Positions 22,761 to 34,220 of a stretch of DNA of 64,000 bases are shown piece by piece (position 1 is the stretch's first letter; each line of letters opens with the position of its first letter). Location of the stretch: positions 456,747 to 520,746 of the forward strand of contig JAOPHQ010001136.1 in assembly GCA_030340625.1 (NCBI GenBank), read 5' to 3'. This DNA is from Merluccius polli (taxonomy: Eukaryota; Chordata; Actinopteri; Gadiformes; Merlucciidae). The position numbers and the translations under genes are program-made. The notes under the pieces were generated by a model that saw only the letters and a program-made list of their open reading frames with translations, was not told the DNA's origin and ran no database searches.

Positions 22761-23149
22761 GCCGGTGTCGTGCCAAAAAGTGATTGTCTGGCCGCGGGAT
22801 CGCGCACAGCAGCCCGTTGAGCGGTAGCGCAAAAATGTCTGCTTTTCTCTGGATTAAACGGCCATAATATGCAGATACACACAACTGTATTATAATGTAA
22901 TTATAGCAAAGGCACGTGTCTTCGAAAGTTTAACGTTTGTTCTTCAATCAATTTTTGGCAGGTGAAAATGCCTATTTTGTGTTAATGGTCCTTTAAAATA
23001 ATTCCAAGCTGTCCTGTGAGCTCCGGTGTTTATATTATGAAGCTTATGAATGAGATCAAGTCATATTTAGGTAGAAATCACCTTTGACTAACTGTTTTTG
23101 GCCTTCAATCAATTTCTGGCAGACAATCACTTTTTGGCACGACACCGGC
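22761..23149. mobile_element. MITE with 29-bp terminal inverted repeats
   Basis: GCCGGTGTCGTGCCAAAAAG plus TGATTGTCTG at the left is matched by its reverse complement at 23120-23149. No ORF lies within. No clear target-site duplication is visible, so the superfamily is undecided. Confidence 0.7.
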
Positions 23150-23595
23150 TCTAGCTAAGTTTGCGCTCTAGGCGAGATTGTTGACCGGGGGGCGGGGGGG
23201 GGGCGAGGTGTGCGATTGTCAACGGGGAAGGGGGACGCGATTGTCATTGTGTTGTCATCATTGGCCCTGTGTGTGGGCCCTCTCCAGCCGGGCTAGTGAA
23301 GCAGCCCACCATGGTAGTGTAGACCCCCACTGTGTGGAGGCAAAGTCAGGGCTAGGACACAGTACACTATGGTCTATAGTCGGCTATAGTCCTGACAAGG
23401 CCTGGTCCCACCCGTGCCAGGTTCAACCAGCTGAGACGCGTCGACGACCGAGTCATTCTGAAGTCTTCACTACTGCTGTTTTTTATGCCCCAGTTAGCCA
23501 CTCTCCTTCAGTGTTACAATACATGTATTATATGTAAGATATTACATAAAATATAGTAGTATAACTTCACTGTGACATCAAACCATAGGAAAATA

Positions 23596-23599
<4 letters not shown>

Positions 23600-23640
<41 letters not shown>
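23600..23640. repeat. (TG)n microsatellite
   Basis: Uninterrupted TG run of about 40 bp. Confidence 0.95.
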
Positions 23641-23641
<1 letters not shown>

Positions 23642-24080
23642 GTTTCTGTTATAGGAAAATAATGGATTCTTAAATTGGAAATTATTATATTTTATAATTA
23701 TAACCACAGAATCAGTGCTTAGGCTTTAAGCTTTGATTCAACTTGGCTCTCCCAAATGGACATCACACTCACCCGATTCCACAAGATCTATAAAGGTTTT
23801 GGCGGATTTCAATTTTTCAGAACCTCATTGGGTAGTAGAACTGCTTCAAGGAGGCTTCGATCAGAGGAAAACCTGTAGAAACTATAATAATGAAGTTGGA
23901 TTTGTAAACTTCCTCCGTTTTATTCACCAGTTGAGAGTCCTAGGATTGTCTTCCAGCCCCTACCATTGGGGGTGTAGAGGCTGTAAAACGGGCGGAGAGG
24001 CCAGAAAATGGCCTTATGGTGGATTCCTGCCGTCCACTACTCCTGCTGGCCTGGATATATGCCTTCTCACCAGCCTGCTT

Positions 24081-24258
<178 letters not shown>

Positions 24259-24415
24259 ATTTTAATACACAGAATAGTCAAGGGTCATTTTTGGACAAGT
24301 ACACGTCATTAAAATAAAGATGACACTTTCCCACAGACTGAATGGGACTGTTAGTGTGTGACCAGTGTCATTGACAGCAGACTAATATGTTACTCAATCA
24401 TATGCTACTCCAACA

Positions 24416-24545
24416 CTATTTTCATTCACTCCCGCCATACTACAGTATGTTTTCATTCACTCTTGCCACAGTACAATGTTTACATTCACTCTCACCACAG
24501 TACAGTATGTTTTTATTCACTCTTGCCACAGTACAGTATGTTTTG
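24416..24545. repeat. 31-bp minisatellite, four copies
   Basis: Units like TTTTCATTCACTCTTGCCAC plus AGTACAGTATG repeat four times with small changes. Confidence 0.85.
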
Positions 24546-24883
24546 GTAGACATGTTAATGTCTCTCCAGTTGCATGATTTTAAGATGAGTTAACACACAA
24601 CGTACTTGATTAAGAACAAGAAAGATAAAAAAAGATAGATTTCAAATTGCAAAAATAGACCAAAGAACATATCTATTTCAACATAAGGCTGCCATTTGGA
24701 AGGAAAAATAAGCCCAGCTAATGTCCTCCATTGGGATGATTTCCAGTTTCCATTCTTTGCTCACTTTTCTTATTCTCTGCAATATCCATAATTCATGTTT
24801 ACAAGCTTGCTATGCTATGACACTGATATATAAATGGTCCATTTAGACAGAATCTCCCCTTCTCTGCTGTTTCTCAGTCTTTC

Positions 24884-24930
<47 letters not shown>

Positions 24931-24933
24931 GCC

Positions 24934-24972
<39 letters not shown>

Positions 24973-24995
24973 TTATCTCGCTCTATATCTCTCTC

Positions 24996-25035
<40 letters not shown>
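24884..25035. repeat. (CTAT)n-(CTGT)n-(CT)n compound microsatellite
   Basis: Tetranucleotide CTAT, then CTGT, then CT runs. Confidence 0.95.
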
Positions 25036-25468
25036 TGTCTCTCTAACTATCTCTATACTACTCTCTCTGTCCTTGCATATTCCAGCATACATGTGCACTA
25101 TTCTCATATTGACCATGTGCTGCACTTGTTTGTGTTTAAACTTAACATGACGTTGTCTCTCCCTGATCTTCTTCGTTGTGTTTCCTCTGTGTGTGGAACT
25201 GCAGGCGTTTGTTGTGCTGCCCACACACACACATGCATTCTCATTCACCCCTCGGGTACCTCCTCTGTGGCTTTCAAGATGTATTGGTTTACCTGACTGC
25301 TTCGGTTAGGGGGTTCGAGGCGATGCACATGCTTTGTTTTGTGAGTAGGTGTGGGCATGTATGAGTGTGTTTGTGTGGATGCTACAGGTTGTCTTTTGTC
25401 AGTGAAGGCCACAGGCATGCATTTGAGCCTGGATTATTGTCTTGCACATACAAACACACAAACACAGA

Positions 25469-25504
<36 letters not shown>

Positions 25505-25865
25505 GACTAAAGACCAATTAATCAAGGCAGAGATGTGTAAATATTACAACGGCATCAGAGCACCAGTGAAGTCACCAGTAGCCCAGATGCGGCTATTTCA
25601 GTACCGCAGCTCGTTCACATGTACGCTATGATCCCAGCTGTTGAAGAGCACCACTTCTTGTTTAATGTCCCTGTATGTCCACCCTAATAGTGTAATTTAA
25701 TTCTGTTTGTGCTTTGTTGTCACTACCCCTACACACACATACACACGCACTCACACTCACAAACCTACCCTATACACACACACACACACACACTCAACAT
25801 CCACGCCACCCACACACCCTCCACACCGCCCCCTTCATCCCTGTGTCTCCCTCCCTCCCTCCTAG

Positions 25866-26242
25866 ACACCACGGTGGGCCGGGACTATTACAAGAGCTAC
25901 CCCATGGTGGACTACGGCCACCGCCAGTCTCCACCCTCCTTCCAGCCTGTCTCCTTCCACCCCAAGGACAAGCCCTTCCTCCCGCCGCCGGACATCCATG
26001 CGCCCCTGGCCCTCACCCTGGCCAACGCCTCGCAGATCCCCAAGCCTAAGATCACCAAGACCAACACGCACCCGCTCACCTCCAGCTCAGCCTTCAAAGA
26101 CTGGGACCCCAGTAAGAGCCACCCTGGCGGGCCCTCACCACACCTGGGCCAGATCCATATGGGCCTGCCAGCTGGGCTGATGGGGCAGCAGCAGCACCAT
26201 CCGATCCACCAGCATCAGCAGCATCACCTCCTCAGCTCTCAG
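25866..26242 (+). CDS. shisa8/9-like: Shisa family protein (shisa8/9-like), coding exon B
   Basis: The acceptor CTCCTAG precedes the exon and CAG|GTAGGT follows. It opens in phase 1, completing the Asp codon begun in exon A, and ends on a codon boundary (phase 0). It encodes TTVGRDYYKSYPMVDYGHRQ, FHPKDKPFLPPPDIHAPLAL, then THPLTSSSAFKDWDP, and ends in a His/Gln-rich run (MGQQQHHPIHQHQQHHLL). The HPL...FKxWDP block matches the cytoplasmic tail of SHISA9 as I recall it. The composition is Pro/His-rich, without membrane segment, as expected for a cytoplasmic tail. The exon is GC-rich compared with the AT-rich introns. Confidence 0.85.
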
Positions 26243-26299
26243 GTAGGTCCTTAGTGGCATACCTGTTGTTCATTAGGAACTTGACATTGATATTTTATT

Positions 26300-26350
26300 T
26301 TTATGCATTTTGCTTTTATCCAAAGCGACTGACAAGTGAGGCGGAGAACA
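26300..26350. repeat. Common teleost repeat motif
   Basis: GCTTTTATCCAAAGCGACTG followed by ACAAGTGAGG is a very frequent interspersed motif in fish genomes. I recognise it but cannot place it in a family from this sequence alone. Confidence 0.45.
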
Positions 26351-26749
26351 ATCCAAGCATACGATCACAAATGGAGTGATCTACAAAAAGTACTGCAAAA
26401 AAACAACAACTGGCAATACATTCCGACAACGTTTGTTTCAACAACAGATTGATCACTACAGCTAAAACAACTCAGACAGAACTAAAATAACACAGAACTA
26501 AAATAATACAAAACAAACGACAACAAATGTCATTTGGTGAGACGGTCTCAGATGAGCCAAGGAATACGCATGCTCATATAATCTTGTACACCCCTACCAT
26601 ATAAATGTTTGAATGTTTGAAGTTTGGTCTTACAGTGAAGTATTTAGTTATTATGCTGCATATAGCCGGAACAACTTGAAGCTTGAGTAGTTTTTTAAAT
26701 GTTGGCTGTGTTTGGCTGTTTGATCACTAAATTGGTGTCGGGTGGGATG

Positions 26750-27890
26750 ACGGCTACGGGGCATACGTCATCCCTGTCTCTCCGGCATAAGGTTAGGCTC
26801 CTACTGGACCCGACTGTGGCGGTTGGGGTAAGAAGTTTCACGCTTCCCACATGAATAAGGCGGTAGTTGTCTTCCTGAAAGTGGAACGCTATGTAAATCA
26901 GCTGATTGAGAGTGGCGTTTTTCTTAATGATGTGTATGTACAGGTTTCACCGATGGCCGTCCCGACCACCAGAGTCACGGTGTACGGTGTCCCCCCCGTT
27001 CATCCCTGCAGTGATTCAGGAAATTTGCCTGTTTAAAACGGTTGGGATTGGATGCAAGAATGAGAAACTCAGGCATGTACAGTCAAGTGTTTATGGTTCT
27101 TAAAGGTCCCCTATTTTACCACCAGGTGTGATGTTGATTAGCCATTACAAGCTATGTCAAAATCTACCCTCTAATGATATCACAAGTGGGAGTGTCCACC
27201 CAGATGCATGATAGATAGATCAGCCTACCAGCTTACCCAGTGGACTGTACCAACTGGTAGGCTGATCTATTTATCATACATCTGGGTAGTAAAATAGGGG
27301 ACCTTTAACTCACCAACTCAGACGTTAGAAGTTTATTTTAGGGTTAAACACGAGGAGGGTTTCTATATGGTTTATGCCAGCTCTGGAAACATGGAATGTT
27401 TTGAGTGGGGATGTCGGTCACACGCTTGTCCGCATAAACAGCGGGCCGAGAGTGGCGGTGTCCCACCTGCGGACCCAGACCCAAGTGAAGGGCCGAGCGG
27501 GCGGGGAGCAGTGAAGCAGACACAGGGGGGGGGGTCTTCCTCCACGTCAGGTATCCCCTGCTGTGGAGGTGGGGACTAAACACACCCCTGGCTCCATGTA
27601 ATGATGGAGGAGGTGACGTGGCTGCGGCTGTGAGCTTACCGGGAGTGGAGGTGGCTGAGCCCGGGCAAACATTGTAGGCTAGCGGGGAGGCTGTGGATGA
27701 GGAGGATGAAATGGAATATGATTCCGACTCAGACAGCGCATTGAGTGGAGCATTGTCTCAAAATGGCGATATGTACAAATTGGATGAGATAAATGAGTTT
27801 CTTGATGAAACTTTTGGAAAATCTGTAAAAGTGAAAGACTATTTTGAAAACACTAAAAAATGTATAAGAAGAATAATTTGCAGAAGGTAG
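26750..27890 (+). pseudogene. Tx1-like LINE ORF1 (RNA-binding, zinc knuckle), copy 1
   Basis: Recognisable pieces are MNKAVVVFLKVERYVNQLIE and SPMAVPTTRVTVYGVPP (26851-27000), then VYASSGNMECFEWG...ACPHK (27367-27450), a CCHC-type knuckle region. An acidic tail follows with DEINEFLDETFGKSVKVKDY (27780-27840). The 27100-27308 MITE interrupts the middle part, and reading across a single TTAA restores the frame there. Other shifts and stops remain. The ORF1 product normally binds LINE RNA. Confidence 0.8.
27100..27308. mobile_element. TTAA-target MITE (Kolobok- or piggyBac-type)
   Basis: The ends are TTAAAGGTCCCCTATTTTAC and its reverse complement. TTAA is present at both borders, and deleting the element plus one TTAA restores the host LINE ORF1 frame, which fixes the target duplication. 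The interior is itself palindromic (GGCTGATCTAT pairing with ATAGATCAGCC), with no ORF. Confidence 0.9.
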
Positions 27891-28079
27891 TTTCTCTGGA
27901 TCAACTAGACAAGAAAAAAAAATTAGATTGAGAAAGCATGTAACTGCACTGAGGAAAGGCTCTGTTGGCCTAACCAGGAAAGGGGAGAATGTAAAAAGGA
28001 GGAGAGTAATTAAGTAAACGATGATCATGCATCACAGGGTGTCTTTGTTCTCCTACCTGTTTCTATTGACTGTTTTTCT

Positions 28080-31000
28080 TTTTCCTTTCTATATTTTACA
28101 TATGCAGGGTTTAAGGGTTGGGGCCTTGAATATAAATGGCAGGAAGGATAGACAGAAGAGGGCTTTAGTGTTTGCATTATGTCAGCTGAAAAAAATAGAT
28201 GTAGTTTTCCTCCAGGAAACACATAGTGATTTGGATAATGATGTTCTCAGCCATGGGACAACCCTCAGTGCAGCGGTAGCTGTGCTTTTTTTGCCTAGCT
28301 TAGGAGTGAATGTGATTTCTACCGAAGAAATAGTGGGAGGTAGAGTAGTTTTAGGTAAAGCCAAGATTTCTGACAGTATTTTTTGGTTTGTCAATAGTAT
28401 ATGCTCCTAATGTAGGATCTGAACGTTTGGAAGTCTTTAGGAAATTGAGAGAACACTTAGTGTTGTGTGATCAGAGTGAATGTATTGTATTGGGAGGGGA
28501 TTGGAATTGTACTGTGGATTTTAATGTAGACAGAACAAGTGAGGAACCTCACCTTCAATCATCCATTTCTCAGTTAGATCTGATGGAGGGTTAAACATCC
28601 AGCCATAAGACAGTACACTTGGGTCAAAATGCTCAACAATAGAGTAAGAGCAGCTAGGTTAGATAGGTTTTATTTGTCACAGGTTTTTAGCACAAGGCTG
28701 CTCAAGAGTTTTATTTATCCTGTTGGTTTTACAGATCACCATCTTATCACTTTGGATTTATGCCTCTCTCCTACTGTGAAGTCAAATTCATATTGGCGTT
28801 TTAATGTAAAACTTTTACAAGACAGTGTTTTCTGTAAAAAATGTGTGTATTTCTGGGAACATTGGAGAGCCAAAAAGAGGGAGTTTGACTCCCTGAGCCA
28901 ATGGTGGGAGGTGGGAAAGGCTCAAATTCGGGTTTTCTCTCAGCAGTACACTTTTAACTCAACGTTAAACATTAGAGCAGCTGAACACCACGGATGCAGA
29001 TGAAACGAGGAAGCACGCAGTACATTTCTATACTACCCTTTACAAGGCGGAGGACTGTGATCAGGAGTGTGCTGCAGAACAGGAGCTGATTCAGCTGGGG
29101 CCTAGTGAGCGGGCAGCTTTTGGCTCTGACCTCAGTCTGGAAGAGCTCACTGCTGCAGTTGGACAGTTGGCTTCAGGTCAGGCACCTGGTATCGATGGTT
29201 TGCCAGCGGATTTCTACAAGTGTTATTGGAGGTATTTGGGAACTGACATTCTGGATGTATTAGCAGAGTGTTTTCGAGGAGGCTCACTACCAGCTTCCTG
29301 TCGACAGGCAGCCCTTACTCTTCTCCCTAAAAAGGTGACTTGGCTTCACTAAAGAACTGGCACCCGGTGGCTCTTTTATGTCTGGATTACAAACTGCTTA
29401 CAAAAGTACTGTCAAATAGACTGAAGGAGTATCTGGAGATCCTAGTCCATAGGGATCAGTCATATTGCATCCCTGACAGATGAATTATGGACAATCTTTT
29501 TCTTGTGCGAGATGTCTTTGATGTATGTAAATTGTATAATGTTGACATTGGTATCTTGTATCTTGACCAAGAGAAGGCCTTTGATCATGTTGACCATAGT
29601 TTTTTGTTTTATACCTTGAAAGCTTTTGGTTTTGGAGAGGGTTTTATTACTTGGGTGGGACTGTTATATGAGGGGGCATCATGCATGGTTAAGGTGGGGG
29701 GTGGGTTAAGTCAGCCCATTCCGTTTCAAAGGTGTATTAGGCAGGGTTGCCCCATCTCGGGACAACTTTATTCCTTGTCGATAGAGCACCTGTTATGTAG
29801 GTTAAGGAGTAGGTTAGCAGGACTCTCCCTACCAGGACTACCACAGCTGTCAGCTTATGTGGATGATATAGTTAGTATTTTTTATAAAGGATCAGAATGA
29901 TGTCCAGGTTGTAATTGAGAGTTTAGTGTTATTTGAGAAGGCCTCCTCTGCTAAGGTAAACTGGGAGAAGAGTGGGGCCTTACAAGTGGGGCATTGGCAT
30001 GAGAGGGCAGCTCCCAGTCTGCTAGGGGGACTTAGGTGGGGAAGAGGAGGTATGAAATTTCTGGGTGTGTATTTGGGGTCAGAAGACTTTCATAAACAGA
30101 ATTGGGAGGGTGTAGGGGAATATGTGTGTGCCAGATTGTCTAAGTGGAGGTGGCTGTTACCCCAGTTGTTCTAGTTGCCAATAATTTGGTTGCCTCGACG
30201 TTATGGCACAGACTCATTGTCTTACCTCCTCCAAGGGCCTCATCGAAGAAATACAGGGGACTATTGTCGATTTTTTTTCTGGTGTGGACAACACTGGATT
30301 CGGGCAGCAGCTCTGTACTTACCAGTAAATGAGGGTGGACAAGGTTTGATAGATATTCCTTCAAGGGTGTTGGCTTTCAGACTTCAAGCTTCACAAAGGT
30401 TCCTATACCACTTTGGACTGAGCGGTTCTAGAAGCATGGCAGGTTTTTAAAGCAACTCGGGTACCTGACCCAAAACCAGGAATGTGGATATTTGAGGAAC
30501 CTTTGTTTCATAGTGCATTTGTCAATGCAAAAAGTTTGTCCTCTGCCAGTTTGTGGTCTTGCCTGCACGGAGCAGGCTGTGTGAAACTTGGGCATTTGAT
30601 TAGGCAACTCGGACAAATGTGGATCTACTGGGGGATATGGCAAAAATAAGGTCCTCTAGGTTGTTGCACAAGATAGTGGAGGAGGTCTGTGCCACCCTGT
30701 CGGGGTCGCTCAGAGCGTTTGCTGAAGACCATGCTCTCTCTGACCAATGGGATGATGAATGTGAGTATAGTTTCCCTTCGATGACTGTCTCTACTGTTGT
30801 TTGAGAGTGGCAGGAGGAAAAGGGGTGTTTGCTGTCATTTGCTGTCCCTGAGTTGGGGCGGTTTGAGACTGTAGGAAAGAAAGCGGTGTATTATACTTGC
30901 ATTAAAGTGTCGCACTTGCGCTCTCTGGCAGGGATGAAGGCGTCGAAATGGGAGTTTTTTTGGTCCAGATATTTCCCCAAAAGGCTGCTGGCGGTCCCTG

Positions 31001-31460
31001 TACATGCCACCTGTTGAGAAACGGACGGCAGACCTCCAGTGGAGGATAGTACATGGGGCAATAGCTATGTACAGACATGTGGCACACCTGGATCCTAGCA
31101 CTGGGGTGGGTTGTCCTTTCTGTTCAGATGTAGAGTCACTGTCATATTTGTTTTTGCATTGTCAAAGGTTAGAGGTGCTATTTAGTCTGTTAGGTAGGTG
31201 GTTTCAGGGTTTAGGGGAAAGGTTTTCTTTTGATTTATTTATTTTTGGTCGAAAATACGCAGTGAGAAAGAAATTTGTGCATGTTCTGCTAAACTTCCTG
31301 TCAGGAAAGGCAAAGTTGGCAGTGTGGAAAACCAGGAAAAACCGGATCCAAGGTCTGGCATCAGTAGATCCTGTTTTAATGTTGAAGGGGCTGCTGGCAG
31401 CTCGCCTTAGAGTTGAATTTGCCTACTTGAAGATGAGATGTTGTGCTTTTCTTTTTGAAA
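28080..31460 (+). pseudogene. Tx1-like LINE ORF2 (endonuclease-RT), copy 1
   Basis: Domains in order: an AP-type endonuclease start, LRVGALNINGRKDRQKRALV and VVFLQETHSD (28105-28230), ending with TDHHLITLDL (28730). RT then shows GQAPGIDGLPADFYK (29175), LDQEKAFDHVDHSFL (29560), RQGCPISGQLYSL (29740) and YVDDIVSIF (29855, an A-to-V variant of the usual YADD). A C-terminal CPFC...YLFLHC cysteine/histidine motif is at 31108-31165. Frames change near 28400, 28600, 29005, 29340, 29460, 29900, 30175 and onward, so the gene is dead. Confidence 0.85.
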
Positions 31461-31694
31461 TACTTTTCTTTTTATCTTTTTATTTATTTATTTATAATTA
31501 TTATTGTTTTTTTGTTTTTTTTAAATTTATTTTGTGTGAATGTGTGTGTAGGTGTGTGTGTTGTTTGTTTGTTTGTTTTTCTTTATAGGGATATTAAGGA
31601 TAGTGCTATGTTTTGATTATTGTTTTGATTTTTGTAAAATAACGTACCTCTGTACTAAAGTAAAATAATTGAAATAAAGGAGTTTATGAATTTG

Positions 31695-32920
31695 AATTCT
31701 CTCTCTCTCTCTCTCGATGTGTCTCTCTCCCTCAGTTCAATTTAATTGAATTCAATTTGCTTTATTGGAAGAATGGAATGGTTGAAGATCATATGTGACA
31801 ATAATATCATACGATACATAGAACAACATGTAGTTCTCTCTCTCTCGCTATGTCTCTCTCTTTCTGTCCCTCTCTCTGTTTGTCTCTATTTCTCTCTCTC
31901 TCACTGTCTACTTCTCTTACTGTCTCAGTCTGTCTCTCTCTATGTCTATTTCTCTATTTATCTCTCTCCCTGTCTCCTCTATATGTCTCTATCTATTCAT
32001 CTCTCTCTCAATGTCTCTCACTATGTCTATGTCTCTATTTATCTCTCTCTCCCTGTCTCTCTTTCTCTTTATGTCTGTCTCTTTATCTCTCTCCCTGTCT
32101 CTCCCTATGTCTATGTCTCTATGTATCTCTCTCTCTCCTTGTCTCTCTGTCTATGTCTATATTTATCTCTCTCTCCTTGTCTGTATCTTTATCTCTCTCT
32201 CCCTGTCTCTCTCTCTGTGTCTCTGAATGTCTCTCTCTATGTCTCTATCTCGCTCTCTGTCTCTTTATGTCTGTCTCTATTTATCTCTCTCTCCCTGTCT
32301 CTCTGTCTCTCTATGTTTATGTATCTATTTATCTCTCTCTCCCTGTCTCTCTATCGATGCCTCTCGCTATGTCTGTCTCTATTTATCTCTTTCTCTCTTG
32401 CGTTATGTCACTCTGTCTCTCTCTCTATGTTTGTCTCTATTTCTCTCTCTCTCACTCTCTGCCTCTATCACTGTCTCGCTCGTTGTCTTTCTCTATGTCT
32501 GTCTATATTTATCTCTCTCTCCCTGGCTCTCTCTCTCGGTGTCTATGTCTTTATCTCTATTTTTCTCTCTTGTTGTCTCTCGCTATGTCTATGTATCTAT
32601 TTCTCTCTCCCTGTCTCTCTCTCGATGTCTCTATCTCTCTATCTCTCTCTCCCTGTCTCTCTCTGTCTGTTTCTATTTATCTCTCTCTCAATGTATCTCT
32701 CTATGTCTCTCTCTATGTCTATGTCTCTATTTATCTCTCTCTTTTACCCTGTCTCTCTATCGATGTCTTGCTATGTCTCTATTTATATCTCTCTCCCTGT
32801 CTCTCTCTATGTCTCTGTTTCTCTCCCTCCCTTTCTCTCTCTCAATGTCTCTCTCTATGTCTCTATTCATCTGTCTCTCCCTGTCTCGCTCTTGATGTCT
32901 CTCGCTATGTCTCTGTCCCC
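31695..32920 (+). repeat. 1.2-kb pyrimidine minisatellite next to the last exon
   Basis: Degenerate units of about 35-50 bp built from TCTATTTATCTCTCTCTCCC and TGTCTCTCTCTATGTCTC repeat more than twenty times up to the acceptor at 32923. The repeat carries almost no stop codon in any + frame, which produces long meaningless Ser/Leu-rich ORFs. On the pre-mRNA it forms an extreme polypyrimidine tract. Confidence 0.92.
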
Positions 32921-32923
32921 CAG

Positions 32924-33118
32924 CTGCAGCTCCAGCAGCTCCAGCAGCATCAGCAGCAGCAGCAGAGCCGGCGGCAGCTGTACTCCAATAAAAGGCAGTT
33001 CAGCATTGAGACCCTCCCCGAGCTCTTCTCCCAGCCACTGGCTTATGGACACTCGCCCCACGTGCACCCCAAGCACAAGGGGCTGACCACCAACAGCAAG
33101 ACCGAGGTCACCGTCTGA
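32924..33118 (+). CDS. shisa8/9-like: Shisa family protein (shisa8/9-like), terminal coding exon
   Basis: Acceptor CCCCCAG, phase 0, stop TGA at 33116-33118. It encodes LQLQQLQQHQQQQQ, then RRQLYSNKRQFSIETLPELF, and ends TNSKTEVTV. RRQxYSNK and the C-terminal TNSKTEVTV match SHISA9. EVTV is the PDZ ligand that links CKAMP proteins to postsynaptic scaffolds. The Gln repeat at the start continues the His/Gln run of exon B across the splice site. The three exons encode 229 residues (about the last half of a Shisa tail). Successive CAG triplets after the acceptor could serve as tandem acceptors. Confidence 0.87.
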   Translation: MQLQQLQQHQQQQQSRRQLYSNKRQFSIETLPELFSQPLAYGHSPHVHPKHKGLTTNSKTEVTV

Positions 33119-34108
33119 ACTCCCCACCCACCCCCCTCTCCAAGACCAGCACCACCACCACCCAACCCTCGAAAGCACCCCGGACCAAACCCTGACAAAC
33201 TGGTCGCATTGAAGGGGGTGATGGTGGTGACGGAATGGATAGCATGTATGGACGAGTAACGACGGATGGATGGATGGATGGAAGGAAGGATGGATAGAAC
33301 AATGGAAGGATGAATGGATAAAGAGTGATTTTAAAAAGTAGGAGATTCAATTCAGAAGACTTCTTGGACTAGCATTGGCTTTAAACGGAAGATTCTGTGA
33401 AGTTGAAGTGGATTTTGTTTTTACATTGACAGCCTGGCAGAATCAGGAGGTTGGAACCAAGTGGAACGATATCCCAACCTGGGGAAAAAGTCCACACTGC
33501 GTCGTATCCCACTTTATGTTGTTGCCGTTTGTTTTGAGGCAAGAAGGGGGGGTTGTACTTCTGTGGAAAGAGATTCAGGGGCCACAGGGAAGCCATTTTG
33601 TTTGTGTTTGTTAGTATGGTAGTTTTTGCATACTGGTCTTTAAGTGAAGGTCCCTACACCTCTTTCTGAAGCTTTCAGAGTGGCTCTTCCATCTAACTAC
33701 ACTATGTCTATGTAGCAGCAATAGTGACACATACACATGCATGCTCACACACTAAAGCATGCATAGATATACATACAAAAGCATGCACACGCACAGAGAT
33801 AGACAAATGGATATACACACATGCAAAAACACTCAACCATTCACACACACACATACACACACAAATACACACACGAAAAACACACACGTTACACACACAA
33901 ACTATTAGTCTGTGCGCGTGTGTGCGTGCATACGTGTGTGTGTATGTGTGTGCATTGGTGAGGGTGTTGGCCCCCAGACATGGCCCTCCCCCATCAGCGG
34001 GGACAACACCACTGTGTTGTCAAGTCCCATCAAGACACAGGCCGTCACAAAGAGAGAGAGAGAGACTTACAAACAGAGAAACAGAGCGAGACAGAGATAG
34101 TATGGGTA

Positions 34109-34152
<44 letters not shown>

Positions 34153-34220
34153 AGGGGTAGGGTTGTTGTAGTCATCGTCTTCCGTAGGCGAAAATATGCA
34201 AAGGATCAAAGCAAGACCCA
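33119..34220 (+). other. Probable start of Shisa 3' UTR
   Basis: Follows the stop directly. It holds a GGATGGATGGAT tetranucleotide run (33265-33300), CA and TG runs (33740-33960, 34113-34150) and an AATAAA at about 34221-34226. The true poly(A) site is not determined. Confidence 0.4.

Larger units (their letters stand above)
26740..31690 (+). mobile_element. Tx1-like (L1 clade) LINE, copy 1, nearly full length but broken
   Basis: About 5 kb with an ORF1 region (about 26750-27890), an ORF2 region (about 28080-31450) and a 3' UTR ending in GAAATAAAGGAGTTT (31670-31690). Both ORFs contain many stops and frameshifts, and ORF1 carries a MITE insertion at 27100-27308. Its ORFs correspond block by block with those of copy 2 (43.0-56.7 kb). 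It lies in a Shisa intron in sense orientation. The exact 5' end and target duplication are not resolved. Confidence 0.85.
26243..32923 (+). other. Shisa intron, 6.7 kb
   Basis: Phase 0, bounded by CAG|GTAGGT and CCCCCAG. It contains a Tx1-like LINE in the same orientation as the gene and ends in a 1.2-kb CT minisatellite. Confidence 0.8.

Noticed and set aside
23178..23537. 119-codon ORF after the 22761 MITE
   Set aside because: No recognisable domain and nearby composition is non-coding.
32900..32923. Readthrough of the last Shisa exon into the upstream intron as a longer isoform
   Set aside because: The open frame is a by-product of the CT repeat, and exon B provides an in-phase donor.
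31746..33086. Long Ser/Leu-rich open frames (over 400 codons) in two frames
   Set aside because: They come from a CT-rich minisatellite that lacks stop codons in every frame. Only the part after 32923 in one frame is a real exon.
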